Below, piece by piece: positions 1 through 9,741 of a stretch of 64,000 nt of DNA (positions within the stretch are counted from its first letter, which is position 1; every line of letters starts with the position of its first letter). This DNA comes from Dipteris shenzhenensis. Its lineage: Eukaryota; Polypodiophyta; Polypodiopsida; Gleicheniales. The stretch lies in the NCBI GenBank assembly GCA_047967505.1, contig CM106539.1; one strand, 5' to 3'. Under the pieces are notes generated by a model. It was not told the DNA's origin and did no database searches. It saw only the letters and a program-made list of their open reading frames with translations. A program made the translations under genes and the position numbers.

Positions 1-1423
1 GTCTTGAGCATCTTGTGATGGGACACATGGCAAGAGTAGCCAAAAAGGACATGGATGGTGACATACGTGCTTATGTGATTGATGGGGAAAGGAATCTACA
101 GGCAGCAATCGTAAATGGGTGAAGGAGGGTAACAAAATCTCTATAAAAGGAGCCCTCCTCTTCCTTGTTCAAAAATCTCTTCCACCATTAGGCCTCATGT
201 TACTATAGCTCTAGTCTCCCCAAGCCTCTTCCATGAGCCTTCTCTCCCTCTTGTAGATATTCTCTTATGTAGACTCTTGAGTCTATCTCTCTCTAGTTTA
301 TTCTCTCTCTATGAGTAGTCTTGGAGCTTCCGCTCCCTCTTGTATGTATGAAACCTCTTCTTCTTTATTGTGTTTGTAGTGTTGGAGTGGATTCTCACTC
401 TATTTGTAATGAAGGTCACTTCAGGTTCTCTCTCTCTTGAGTGTCTCTTCCCTTTTCTTTCTTTCAAAGCCTTAAAAGTTCTTTCTATTCGGCTACTCAC
501 TGTGCACACATGGTCCAACTATTTCCCGAGCCACCATGCAAACTTCTTCCCCTCTTCTAGGCAAAATCTAGGAAGGGTGGATCGTTGATGAAGGTGGAGT
601 TTTGAGGGAGCATCCTGCTCAGGCGAAATTAGCCTGGGTGGAGGGCAGTTTTCATAACGGTTTGACCCCCTGTTAGTGTTTTGCTCATAACTTTCTGCTC
701 GATAGTCCGATTGTAATGAAATTTATATCAGCGTGAAGCTCTATTTAAGACGCATGTTTGTATATGATCAGATCTTGAATTAAATACTGCTACAAAAAGT
801 TATGATTCTCTGTGTCTGACAGTCTGTTTTCATGATAGTTTTTACCCCCTTCCAGTAATCTGTCCATATCTCTTCAACCATCTGTCTGTCTTCAATGAAA
901 CTCATATCAGCACGAAGCCCATCTCAGCATCTCTTTGTTTGCTTGAATCTCTGATATTATGTCTCTACTGAAAGTTATAGGCCTCTGTGTCTAATGATAG
1001 TTTGTAGAGTGTTTTGAGCTAAGTGTAAAGGTGTCTATGAAGGAGGTGTAATGTTTCCTCGAAATCTACCTATCCGACCCAACCAGCCCCTTCAAACTCC
1101 TCGATATATATCAATTCATGTCATGTTGAGCCACAAGATCTTCTTTTAACAACGTATCACTCTTCTCTTTGGTGCAGACCGGCGGCTCGCTGAGATTATG
1201 GCCTCTGCTGATCCTTTCCTTCTCCCTATGCTTGATTACAACATCACTTGGGATGTTACCATCTTCATTCTCATCTGAGGGAGGAAAGTATGGTGTGGTA
1301 TATTGGCATAAAAGCTTCTTTCTAATGTCCCATTCTCAATGATAAATATCTTTGTCAGTCAATTCAAAAGCAGCAGGAAGTGAAGAGGTGCGTGAAGTTT
1401 ATTACCCCCAACTTCATGTCACA
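1..1423 (+). repeat. 5' LTR of element A (left part outside the window)
   Basis: Homologous over its length to 6570-7959 and 10204-11628. It ends in CATGTCACA at 1423, which mirrors the TGTGATG that opens the complete LTR at 6102. About 468 bp are missing at the left edge of the window. It carries a TATA box and, near 660-960, two related internal stretches (around TTTATATCAGCG and CTCATATCAGCA) that look like an old internal duplication. Confidence 0.88.
142..149 (+). promoter_or_regulatory. TATA box of the element A LTR promoter
   Basis: TATAAAAG in the context CTCTATAAAAGGAGCCC. The same box occurs at the same LTR position at 6711-6718 and 10346-10353, which supports it as the conserved U3/R promoter element. 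Confidence 0.7.
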
Positions 1424-1428
1424 TCTTT

Positions 1429-1446
1429 TGGTGGAGACGCCGGGTA
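1429..1446 (+). other. Primer binding site, tRNA-Ala-like
   Basis: TGGTGGAGACGCCGGGTA begins five bases after the LTR end. It is close to the complement of a plant tRNA-Ala 3' end (two mismatches to the isoacceptor I know), so this family probably primes with tRNA-Ala rather than tRNA-iMet, as the copia elements here do. The position after the LTR is seen directly; the tRNA identity is inferred. Confidence 0.6.
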
Positions 1447-2041
1447 CGTTTGGTATTGGATTCATCCCACCTTACTAAATGGTCTCGGGTGTCCTTGATT
1501 CCATGTTATGCCTAGAAGAGGCATGTGTTTTGATGAGATAAAGAAGATGCCTGAAAGAACTCTGTTAGAAGAGATTGCAACCCGTTTAAGAGAACTTGAA
1601 GATTGTGAAGGTGATGCTCAAGCTATTCGCATAGTCACCATGATCATATCCTTTATGTTTGCACTGTTGAATATGTTGGTGAATCAACAACGCCAGCAGC
1701 AGGCACAATGATAGATTGGGGATTGTTCCATGCACTGGCAGCTTGGTGTGAAGAAGAGTTGAGTCTTTGGGTAGTTTTCGACTATAACAGTGGAGTGGTG
1801 ATTCTTAATGCCTTCAACTGCTTTTGCTATGCAAATGATGAAGAGTACAATATCTTGAAGCTTTATGTGCACTTTCTATTGTGAGAAGGGTGATTCTAGA
1901 ATGCATGTATACACAATGCTTTCATGGTGCTGGTTGGTCACTTATTTTTGAAGATTTTGTTGAGGATCACATTGTGGAGGGTTTTTAGCAAGTAGTTATG
2001 CATAATAAGTTGGTCTTGGTATACTAAGGATCTGTGGGATC
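1447..2041 (+). other. Element A leader between PBS and gag
   Basis: Untranslated leader of the retrotransposon. It holds one short open frame at 1508-1711 (67 codons, acidic and Gln-rich at its end) with no family I recognise. It may be a degraded N-terminal extension of gag, or chance. Confidence 0.45.
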
Positions 2042-3259
2042 TTGTTCGGATCTTGTTTAAGATATTATTTGGATCTTGGTGTTTCCTTTTTGTGTTTCAT
2101 CATGGTGAAGATTCCAGTGTTTCGAGGGACCCAAGGGGAAGACCCGGAGTCTTATCTTCGGGATTTTGTTCGAGGATGCCGGCTTTCTGGATGGTCCATG
2201 AAGGATCGGGCGGATTTTCTTGAAGGTGTAGCCTTGAGTTGGCATGAGATCTTGCCAGACTCTACCAAGGAGGACTGGGACCAAGTGGTGGCAGCAATGA
2301 AGCAGAGATTTAGGGCAGTGGAGTCGCCAAATGCTTTGATGTTGCAGTTGGACCGGTTCTATCAAGGAGAGGGTGAGTTGGTCTCTGCATTGGCAATCTG
2401 ATATGAAACTTTATGGACAAAGTATGAAAGGGCAGCTTTGCGAGCTGTGGCATCTGCATCATCGGCTCCTCAAAGTCTCTCAGGGATGGAGCACTTAAAG
2501 ATGAGCAAATTTGTTATGGCTTTGGAGCCTCGTCTTCACTCAAAAGTAAAGAGTAAAGATTCAACAACATACGTGGAGGCACTTCGCATTGCAACCAAGA
2601 AAGAAGCTTCTCTAAAGATCGAATCCTCTTTTGTGTCTTCAACAGCTTCAACTTCTAAGGTGGAGGTAATGGGCACTCCTCAGGTACCAAAGTCCTCTGA
2701 GTTAGATCATAATATCTCCCAATTGATGGCAGAGTTTGCTGATTTGAAATTGCATTTGGTTAATGCATGACAACCTAGAGCACTAAAGAGTGAAGATAGG
2801 CCTCAAGATAGGAGTGGGGTCACTTGCTATGAATGTAATGAAAAAGGTCACTATCACCCCGAGTGTCCTAGACTGAGAAAGAAAGAAGAAAAACAAGTAT
2901 CCTTGTTAGAAGCTTCTTCAGGGGATGAGGAAAGAGAGGTAATGATGGCTAAACGGGGGCATGGTAAAGCAAAAGAAGAAGAAGAAAGCAAGGAAGAAGT
3001 AGATGAGGAACATCAGGAAGAGGAACACTGTAGTAAGAAAAAGAAGGCATCTAGAAGGAGAATTAGCCAGTCAGACTTTCCTTTAGGACAAGGAATTGGA
3101 ATCTATGACTTGTTGTCCGACCTTAAAGAAAAGGAAGCTCATATCACCTTTGGTCAATTACTTGCTTTGTCTCCAAAACTACGGAAGGAATGGGGAAAAC
3201 TAGCAAGCACAAGAGTGTCAAAGAAGAAAAAGAAGAAAAGTGCCATTCCTATTGTTTAA
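2042..3259 (+). pseudogene. gag: gag of element A, capsid and zinc knuckle, interrupted by stops
   Basis: Gag would form the cytoplasmic virus-like particle and package RNA. A start at the Met at 2102 is preferable to the one at 2042, because the conserved part begins there (VKIPVFRG, then ESYLRDF and the WHEILPDST-type capsid segment). A Ty3-type CCHC knuckle, CYECNEKGHYHPEC, begins at 2825, followed by a Lys/Glu-rich tail to 3259. The frame is constant but broken by TGA at 2399, TGA at 2768 and TAA at 3257; the second fits an Arg CGA codon turned to TGA. Protease follows in the same frame. Gag identity is clear from the knuckle and the downstream pol order. Confidence 0.82.
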
Positions 3260-3319
3260 AAGGTAGATATAGATGTTGGTGATGATGTACCTGTGGTCGA
3301 TGTGATCATTGATGGTTAA

Positions 3320-3973
3320 GTGATTTCTAATGTGTACATTGATGGAGGTGCATCGATTAATGTCATGAGTGAGAAGACCATGATAGATGCTGATTTAAAA
3401 TACTCTAGTACTACCTCTCCTTATCACATCAAATTGGCTGACAACACTAGGGTTAAGACCTTGGGAGTTGTGAAGAATCTAGAAGTGGATGTATGTGGAA
3501 TTTCTGTGTCGACTACTTTTCAGGTGATCCCTACCAAGCTAGATGCACATGCCTATCCATTGGTTTTGGGAAGGCCTTGGCTATGCAAGGTGAAGGCTCT
3601 TCAAAAGTGGGATACTGGAGAATTGATTTTGCAGGGAAATGATAAGACGGTGCGCTACAACATCAGAAGCCGCAAAAAGGAAGTTGTCAAGGAGGAGTCT
3701 TCAACATCAGAGAGTTCAAGCTCTGACTTAACCGATGAAGAAGAAGAGATAGGGTGTAGCTCCGAGGAGTCCAACTCAGAGGGTGAGGTGGAAGGAGTGG
3801 CCTTTGGTCTTTGTCTTGGTGCTGATCGGGATGAGTCAGGAAGGAACAAGGTGGTGGTGCAAGAAGATCCTGTAGAGACACTTCATGTGGAGGATGTGGA
3901 GCACACTAAACGACGCCATGAATGCAATGCAGAGCTTCTTGGTGATTCTCTATCAGGTAGTGAGAAGCTCTAG
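3320..3973 (+). pseudogene. Aspartic protease region of element A
   Basis: This region would cleave the Gag-Pol polyprotein. The active-site segment is VYIDGGASINVM at residues 6-17, the D-G-G variant common in Tat/Athila-type plant elements, and LVLGRPWL near residue 80 is the usual second flap/dimer motif. After about residue 120 it becomes Ser/Glu-rich linker. The frame is the same as gag and RT: a TAA at 3317 (probably from Gln CAA) precedes it and a TAG at 3971 (probably from CAG) ends it. The Met at 3320 is therefore only the first one after a stop, not a real start. Confidence 0.82.
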
Positions 3974-4045
3974 TACTTGGACATGCTAGATGATTTTCCA
4001 TGTCTCTTTGCAACAAGCTATTCATAGATTTGACCAGTCTCTCTT

Positions 4046-4837
4046 GTGGAGCACAAGATTGAGTTGAAGCCAGAAAGCAAGCTAGTTGTGCAACGCTTAA
4101 GGCGATTGGGGGTGATCCAAGCTGAGGCACTAAAGAAAGAGGTAACACAACTACTTGAGGCGGGATTCATCTTTCCTATTGATGATTCAGAATGGATATC
4201 TCCTGTAGTTGTCACACCAAAGAAAGGAAATAAGTGGCGAGTTTGTGTGGACTTTCGTCCTTTGAATGCATGCACTAAGAGGGATCATTTTCCTTTGCCA
4301 TTCCAAGATGAAATACTAGACCAAGTAGCAGGGCATGAGATGTATTCTATATGTGATGGGTATTCTGGGTACTTTCAAATTCGTATTTGGGAGGAAGATC
4401 AAAAGAAAACATCATTTGTCACACCTTGGGGAGTTTTTGCTTACAGAGTGATGCCTTTTTTTGGGTTGACCAATGCACCAGCTACATTTCAAAGGTTCAT
4501 GAGTCAAGTCCTAGAGCCTTACTTGGGAAAGTTCATAAGGGTGTTTTTGGATGATTTTTGCATTTATTCTCGATGCATAGATCACATGGAGAAGTTAAAG
4601 ATGGCCTTAGCTAGGATTGATATAGCAAAAGGGTGTCTAAATCCTAGCAAGTGTCATTTGGCTCAAATAAAAGTAGTCTTGTTGGGGCATATTATGTCTC
4701 AAGAAGGCCTACAAATGGATCCTGACAAGGTTCAAGCAATCATTGCATTGCCAAGTCCTGAGAATGTCACTGGTGTTCGTAGAATTTTGGAAAGAGCAAG
4801 TATTATCAACTCTTTTGTGATGATTTCACAGAGATAG
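4046..4837 (+). pseudogene. Reverse transcriptase of element A
   Basis: Ty3-type RT, which copies the element RNA into DNA. Motifs in order are SEWISPVVVTPKK, WRVCVDFRPLN, the first catalytic Asp block (CDGYSGYFQI), FGLTNAPATFQRFM and the catalytic FLDD at 4544-4555. The C-terminal part VRRILERASIINSFV is the start of the thumb, where a frameshift occurs: the RNase H continues in another frame from 4846. The palm motifs are intact, but stops upstream and the frameshift downstream leave the polyprotein non-functional. Confidence 0.9.
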
Positions 4838-4845
4838 TACATCCC

Positions 4846-6051
4846 ATGAACTTGTTGACAAGAAAAGGAGTTTCTTTCCAATGGGGTGTGGAGCAACAAG
4901 AGTCTTTCCAGCAACTTAAGGAGGCCATGAGTAAGGGCCCAATATTAAAGCCCCCTGATTGGTCTCAAGACTTTTATGTAAATCCAAGTGTATCTTTGCA
5001 TTCAGTTGGTGCTGTATTGCTACAAAAAGGAGAGGCAGGTAGAATGCAACCCATCTATTATGCCAGCCGACAGCTTACAGATGTGGAAACAAGGTATGAA
5101 GAAATGGAGCAGCAAGCTCTCTCTTTGGTGTTTTCCGTCAGAAAGTTTCGCTCCTATTTTTTACCTCGACCATTTTTCTTCCTTACCTCTCAGTCTGTAT
5201 TAGCATATCTAGTTCGCAAGCCTAATCCTGGGGGGAGATTTGCAAAATGGTTGTCAGAGCTTCAAGAGTTCTCTTTCTCTTTTGTCACTAAAAATACCAC
5301 TAGGTCCACTATGGTAGATTTGCTCACAGGACGGGAGGATCTAGGAGAAGAAAAGAAATGTAAGGAGAACATTAAAGATGAAAGGGATACACCACCAATA
5401 GCTTTTGTTTTGTATTTTGATCGGGCTTTTAGTCCTTCATGCCAACAAGGAGCCGGGGGGATAGTCTTGATGAATCCTAAAGGTCAAGAGGTATGGGCAA
5501 GAGGACAAGAGCTTCCAGGTATCAGAACTAACAATGTAGCTGAGTATAATGCTTTGATTCTTGGTTTGGAGGGTTGTCTTCAAAGTCAAGTTAAAGAATT
5601 GGAAGTAAGAGGAGATTCTCAGCTTATTACAAAGCAAATGCAAGGGCATTACAAGACAAGAAGTCCTCATTTGAAGGAGCTTAATCAAAAGGCTATGGCA
5701 CAATGTAGTCGGTTTGAATTTTGCAAGTTTGTTCATATAAACAGAAAAGAAAATCAAAGGGCAGATGAGTTAGCTAAAGCCATTGTAGTGCCAGACCAGG
5801 GGGTGGTTTCTTGGGTAGACACTGAATGGCCAAAACTACAAGATGTTCAGAAATATGTGGAAGAAGGCATGTTTTCTCGAGGGTTAACTCCACAACAGAA
5901 GCAGAGATTCATTACTTTTGGCCACGCCTCCATAAGGATATATATGAATGTCACGAATGGAACCTATCAGCTTGAGGATGTTGATGGCATGGTGATACCT
6001 GGATGCACCAATGAGTATCGCCTTAAATTCTTCTATGCTCGACCACCTTGA
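4846..6051 (+). pseudogene. Degenerate Ty3 RNase H plus archaeal-type RNase H, integrase deleted
   Basis: Residues 1-165 are the Ty3 RNase H fold (GAVLLQ, YASRQLT, RYEEMEQQALSLVF). Its first catalytic Asp is lost: the usual D-A-S block reads NPSVS. Residues 185-305 are a second RNase H of archaeal type: FVLYFDRAFSP, NNVAEYNALILGLEG, VRGDSQLI and NQRADELAK carry the Asp, Glu, Asp and final Asp. In Tat elements the second domain takes over RNA degradation while the first decays into a connection domain, which fits here. From about residue 345 the frame crosses two deletions that removed integrase, and it ends in the normal polyprotein tail (EYRLKFFYARPP). This long frame is thus a deletion fusion. 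Confidence 0.87.
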
Positions 6052-6090
6052 GGGCCAGCAGACCCTCTCTATACTAGAGAGGATCTACTG

Positions 6091-6101
6091 GGGGGGAAAG
6101 A
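6091..6101 (+). other. Polypurine tract of element A
   Basis: GGGGGGAAAGA lies directly 5' of the LTR start TGTGATG. The same tract precedes the next LTR at 9731-9741. It primes plus-strand DNA synthesis in this class of element. Confidence 0.8.
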
Positions 6102-7959
6102 TGTGATGCCAAAAATTGATATTTTTAATTTGGCATTGGTATTGTTTTTCTCTATGTTTGATAAGAGTTTGAGTATCAAGTGATAGCCTAGCGACTCTCA
6201 CTTATTTCTATTTTCTATGATATTGTATGGGATGGAGAGGATGAGTGGAATGGCTCATTGTAAATATCATATGTATGAATTATAAATACCTTGGTATGGG
6301 GTGAGAGTTATTTGTGTATGGGATATTATGGAGTTTTTTAGAAAATAGGAAGGGTGAGTCATATAAAGAGGTGGGCTCATGTCCATGTGTTCCAATAATA
6401 TAAGAGAGGCCACATGCCAAGCATGTGGAAGGCATGTGGAGGAGTGTGAAGTCAAGAGGAATCCTTCTAGAACTCCTATGTGGAATAAGGAGGATGTGGA
6501 CATGTGAAAAAGAGAGGGTCCCTATGGGCTCCATGTGAGAAAACTCTTGACTTTCTCAATATTTTAAGAGTCTTGAGCATCTTGTGATGGGACACATGGC
6601 AACAGTAGCCAAAAAGGACATGGATGGTGACATACGTGCTTATGTGATTGATGGGGAAAGGAATCTACAGGCAGCAATTGTAAATGGGTGAAGGAGGGTA
6701 ACAAAATCTCTATAAAAGGAGCCCTCCTCTCCCTTGTTCAAAAATCTCTTCCACCATTAGGCCTCATGTTGCTGTAGCTCTAGTCTCCCCAAGCCTCTTC
6801 CATGAGCCTTCTCTCCCTCTTGTAGATATTCTCTTATGTAGACTCTTGAGTCCATCTCTCTCTATGAGTAGTCTTGGAGCTTCCGCTCCCTCTTGTATGT
6901 ATGAAACCTCTTCTTCTTTCTTGTGTTTGTAGTGTTGGAGTGGATTCTCACTCTATTTGTAATGAAGGTCACTTCAGATTCTCTCTCTCTTGAGTGTCTC
7001 TTTCCCTTTTCTTTCTTTCAAAGCCTTAAAAGTTCTTTCTATTCGGCTGCTCACTGTGCACACATGGTCCAACTGTTTCCCGAGCCACCATGCAAACTTC
7101 TTCCCCTCTTCTAGGCAAAATCTATGAGGGGTGGCTCGTTGGTGAAGGTGGAGTCTTGAGGGAGCATCTTGCTCAGCCTGGGTGGAGGGCAGTTTTCATG
7201 ACACTTTGACCCCCTGTTAGTGTTTTGCTCATAACTTTCTGCTTAGTAATCCGATTGTAATGAAATTTATATCAGCGCGAAGTCTCTTTAAGGCACATGT
7301 TTGTGATCAGATCTTGAATCAGATAGCTACAAAAAGCTATGATTCTCTGTGTCTAACACTGTTTTCATGATAGTTTTTACCCCCTTCCAGTAATCTGTCC
7401 ATATCTCTTCAACCGTCTGTTTGTTTTCAATGAAACTTATATCAGCGTGAAGCCCATCTCAAGGCGCATCTCTTTGTTTGCTTGAATCTCTGATATCTTG
7501 TCTCTACTAAAAGTTATAGGCCTCTGTGTCTAATAATAGTTTGTAGAATGTTTTGAGCTAAGTGTAAAGGTGTCTATGAAGGAGGTGCAATGTTTCCTCG
7601 GAATCTACCTATCCGACCCAATCAGCCCCTTCAAACTCCTCGATATATATCAATTCGTGTCATGTTGAGCCACAAGATCTTCTTTCAACAACGTATCGCT
7701 CTTCTCTTTGGCGCAGACCGGCTCGCTGAGATGATGGCCTCTGCTGATCCTTTCCTTCTCCCTATGCTTGATTACAACATCACTTGGGATGCTACCATCT
7801 TCATTCTCATCTGAGGGAGGAAAGTATGGTGTGGTATCTTGGCATAAAAGCTTCTTTCTAATGTCCCATTCTCAATGATAAATATCTTTGTCAGTCAATT
7901 CGAAAGCAGCAGGAAGTGAAGAGGTGCGTGAAGTTTATTACCCCCAACTTCATGTCACA
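6102..7959 (+). repeat. Complete LTR shared by elements A and B
   Basis: A 1,858-bp LTR with TGTGATG at the left and CATGTCACA at the right (short inverted ends TGTGA/TCACA), preceded by a PPT. It serves as the 3' LTR of A and the 5' LTR of B. A TATA box lies at 6711-6718. The right edge has no PBS after it: the sequence goes straight into RNase H-coding DNA at 7960. Confidence 0.9.
6711..6718 (+). promoter_or_regulatory. TATA box in the shared LTR
   Basis: TATAAAAG at the same LTR position as in the other two copies. Transcription from here would run into the PBS-less internal region of element B. Confidence 0.65.
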
Positions 7960-8515
7960 GTAGGATCTAAGAGAAGAAAAGAAATATAAGGAGGACATTA
8001 ATGATGAAAGGGAGACACCACCAATAGCTTTTGTCTTGTATTTTGATGGGGATTTTAGTCCTTCATGCCAACAAGGAGCTAGGGGGATAGTCTTGATGAA
8101 TTTTGAAGATCAAGAGGTGCAAGTATCACAACTAACAATGTAGCTGAGTATAATGCTTTGATTCTTGGATTGGAGGGTGTCTTTAAAGTCAAGTTAAAGA
8201 ATTGGAAGTAAGAGGAGATTCTCAGCTTATTATAAAGCAAATGCAAGGGCATTACAAGACAAGAATTCCTCATTTAAGGGAGCTTAATCAAAAGGCTATG
8301 GCACTATGTAGTCAGTTTGATTTTTGTAAGTTTGTTCATATAAACAAAAAAGAAAATCAAAGGGCAAATGAGTTAGCTACTTAAGCCATTGTAGTACCAA
8401 GCCGAGGGGTGGTTTCTTTGGTATAGAGACTGGATGGCCAGAACTGCAAGATGTTCACCAATATGTGGAAGAAGGCATGTTTCCTAGAGGGTTAACTCCA
8501 TAACAGAAGAAGAGA
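7960..8515 (+). pseudogene. Damaged archaeal-type RNase H of element B
   Basis: Nucleotide homology to 5335-5890 of element A. The first Asp block is seen as FVLYFDGDF, and 8202-8384 contains VRGDSQLI and the NQRANELA end, where element A has NQRADELAK, so the last catalytic Asp is Asn here. Small deletions near 8110-8180 shift the frame. Confidence 0.75.
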
Positions 8516-9690
8516 TTGGTAAGGAAGGCTTGTCCCTATACCATTGTTGATGACATTCTTTATAAGTTGGGAAGAGATAAGGTGCTCCATCAGGTCGTCC
8601 ATCCCATGGAGACTAGGAGAATCCTAGAAATGTGCCATGAATGCTCCGGTCATTTTGCTTCAGCGAGCACAGCTAGGAGAACTCTTAATGCAAGTTACTT
8701 TTGGCCACGCCTCCATAAGGATGTATATGAATGGTGTCGAAGTTGTAAAGTATGCCAAAAGTTTGGAAGGCGATAGTTGATTCCTGGGCCCTTGAAGCCT
8801 AGTCCAGCATATGGACCATTTGAAATGTGCGGGTTGGACTTTGTGGGAACACTCCCTTGCTCATCTTAGGGCAAGCAATTTTTATTGGTGCCCATAGATT
8901 ATGCGACTCGGTGGATAGAGGCTAAGGCCATAGTCAATAGCAAGGCAAGCATAGTTGCAAAATTTCTCTTTGATCAAATTTCTTCATGCTTTAGTTGTCC
9001 TTTGGAAATTCTCATTGATGGAGGAACCCCTTTTAGAAATGAACTAATTGAAGATGTGGTGCATAAGCTAAAGATAAATCATAGCATGTCCATGCCATAC
9101 TATCCCCAATGTAATGGTTTGGCTGAGAAAACAAATCGATTGTTGTGCAATTCAATGGGAAAGCTTATAGACACCAACAAAAGGCATTGGGATAGGCACT
9201 TGGAAAAAGTTTTATGGGCTTAAAGAACCACACACAAGCTAGCTATTGGGTTTACACCATTCCAACTAGTGTATGGAATAGAAGCCATTTTGCCCATTGA
9301 ATTAGAGATACATAGTCTTTGCACTGCTCTTGCAAGAATAGAAGGACAAGAGGATGCCTATGCTCAATGCTTGTTATAGCTAGAAGCCTTGGATGAATGT
9401 AGATTACATGCCTTATAAAACTTGGAAGCTTCTCAAAAAAGGCGCAAGGCCCATTTTGACACCAAATTATGCAAGAAGAAATATATTATAGAAGGAGATT
9501 TGGTCATGAGATTTGATAGCCATTTGGACAAGCGACTAGACAAAAGTTTATCAGTCGATGGGAGGGACCATATTGAGTAAAAAAGAAGTTCACGAATGGA
9601 GCCTATCAGCTTGAGGATGTTGATAACATAGTGATACCCAGACGCACCAATGAGTATCGCCTTAAATTCTTCTATGCTCGACCACCTTGA
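8516..9690 (+). pseudogene. Integrase of element B
   Basis: The integrase would insert the DNA copy into the genome. 8516-8776 holds the zinc-binding HHCC domain (CHECSGHF, then CRSCKVC). 8885-9223 holds the catalytic core: PIDYATRW with the first Asp, ILIDGGTPF with the second and NGLAEKTNR with the Glu, so the D,D,E triad survives. The parts stay in one frame, with stops at 8774, in the 8776-8885 linker and at 9221. The C-terminal domain is seen to about 9580 and the polyprotein tail EYRLKFFYARPP ends near 9690. There is no chromodomain, as expected for Tat. Confidence 0.87.
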
Positions 9691-9741
9691 GGGCTAGCAT
9701 ACCCTCTCTATCACTAGGGAGGATCTGTTGGGGGGGAAAGA

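Larger units (their letters stand above)
1..7959 (+). mobile_element. Ty3/gypsy Tat-like element A (5' end cut by the window; integrase deleted)
   Basis: A Ty3/gypsy LTR retrotransposon in the order LTR, PBS, gag, protease, reverse transcriptase, RNase H, second RNase H, PPT, LTR. The second, archaeal-type RNase H (around 5395-5780) is the hallmark of the plant Tat lineage. Integrase has been removed by two deletions; the remnant runs straight from a few integrase codons near 5917-5946 into the polyprotein C-terminus, found again next to the next LTR at about 9590-9690. The 3' LTR is shared with element B. Gag to RT lies in one reading frame broken by stops, so the copy cannot be translated as a polyprotein. 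Domain assignment is by recognition of motifs; lineage assignment is inference. Confidence 0.88.
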
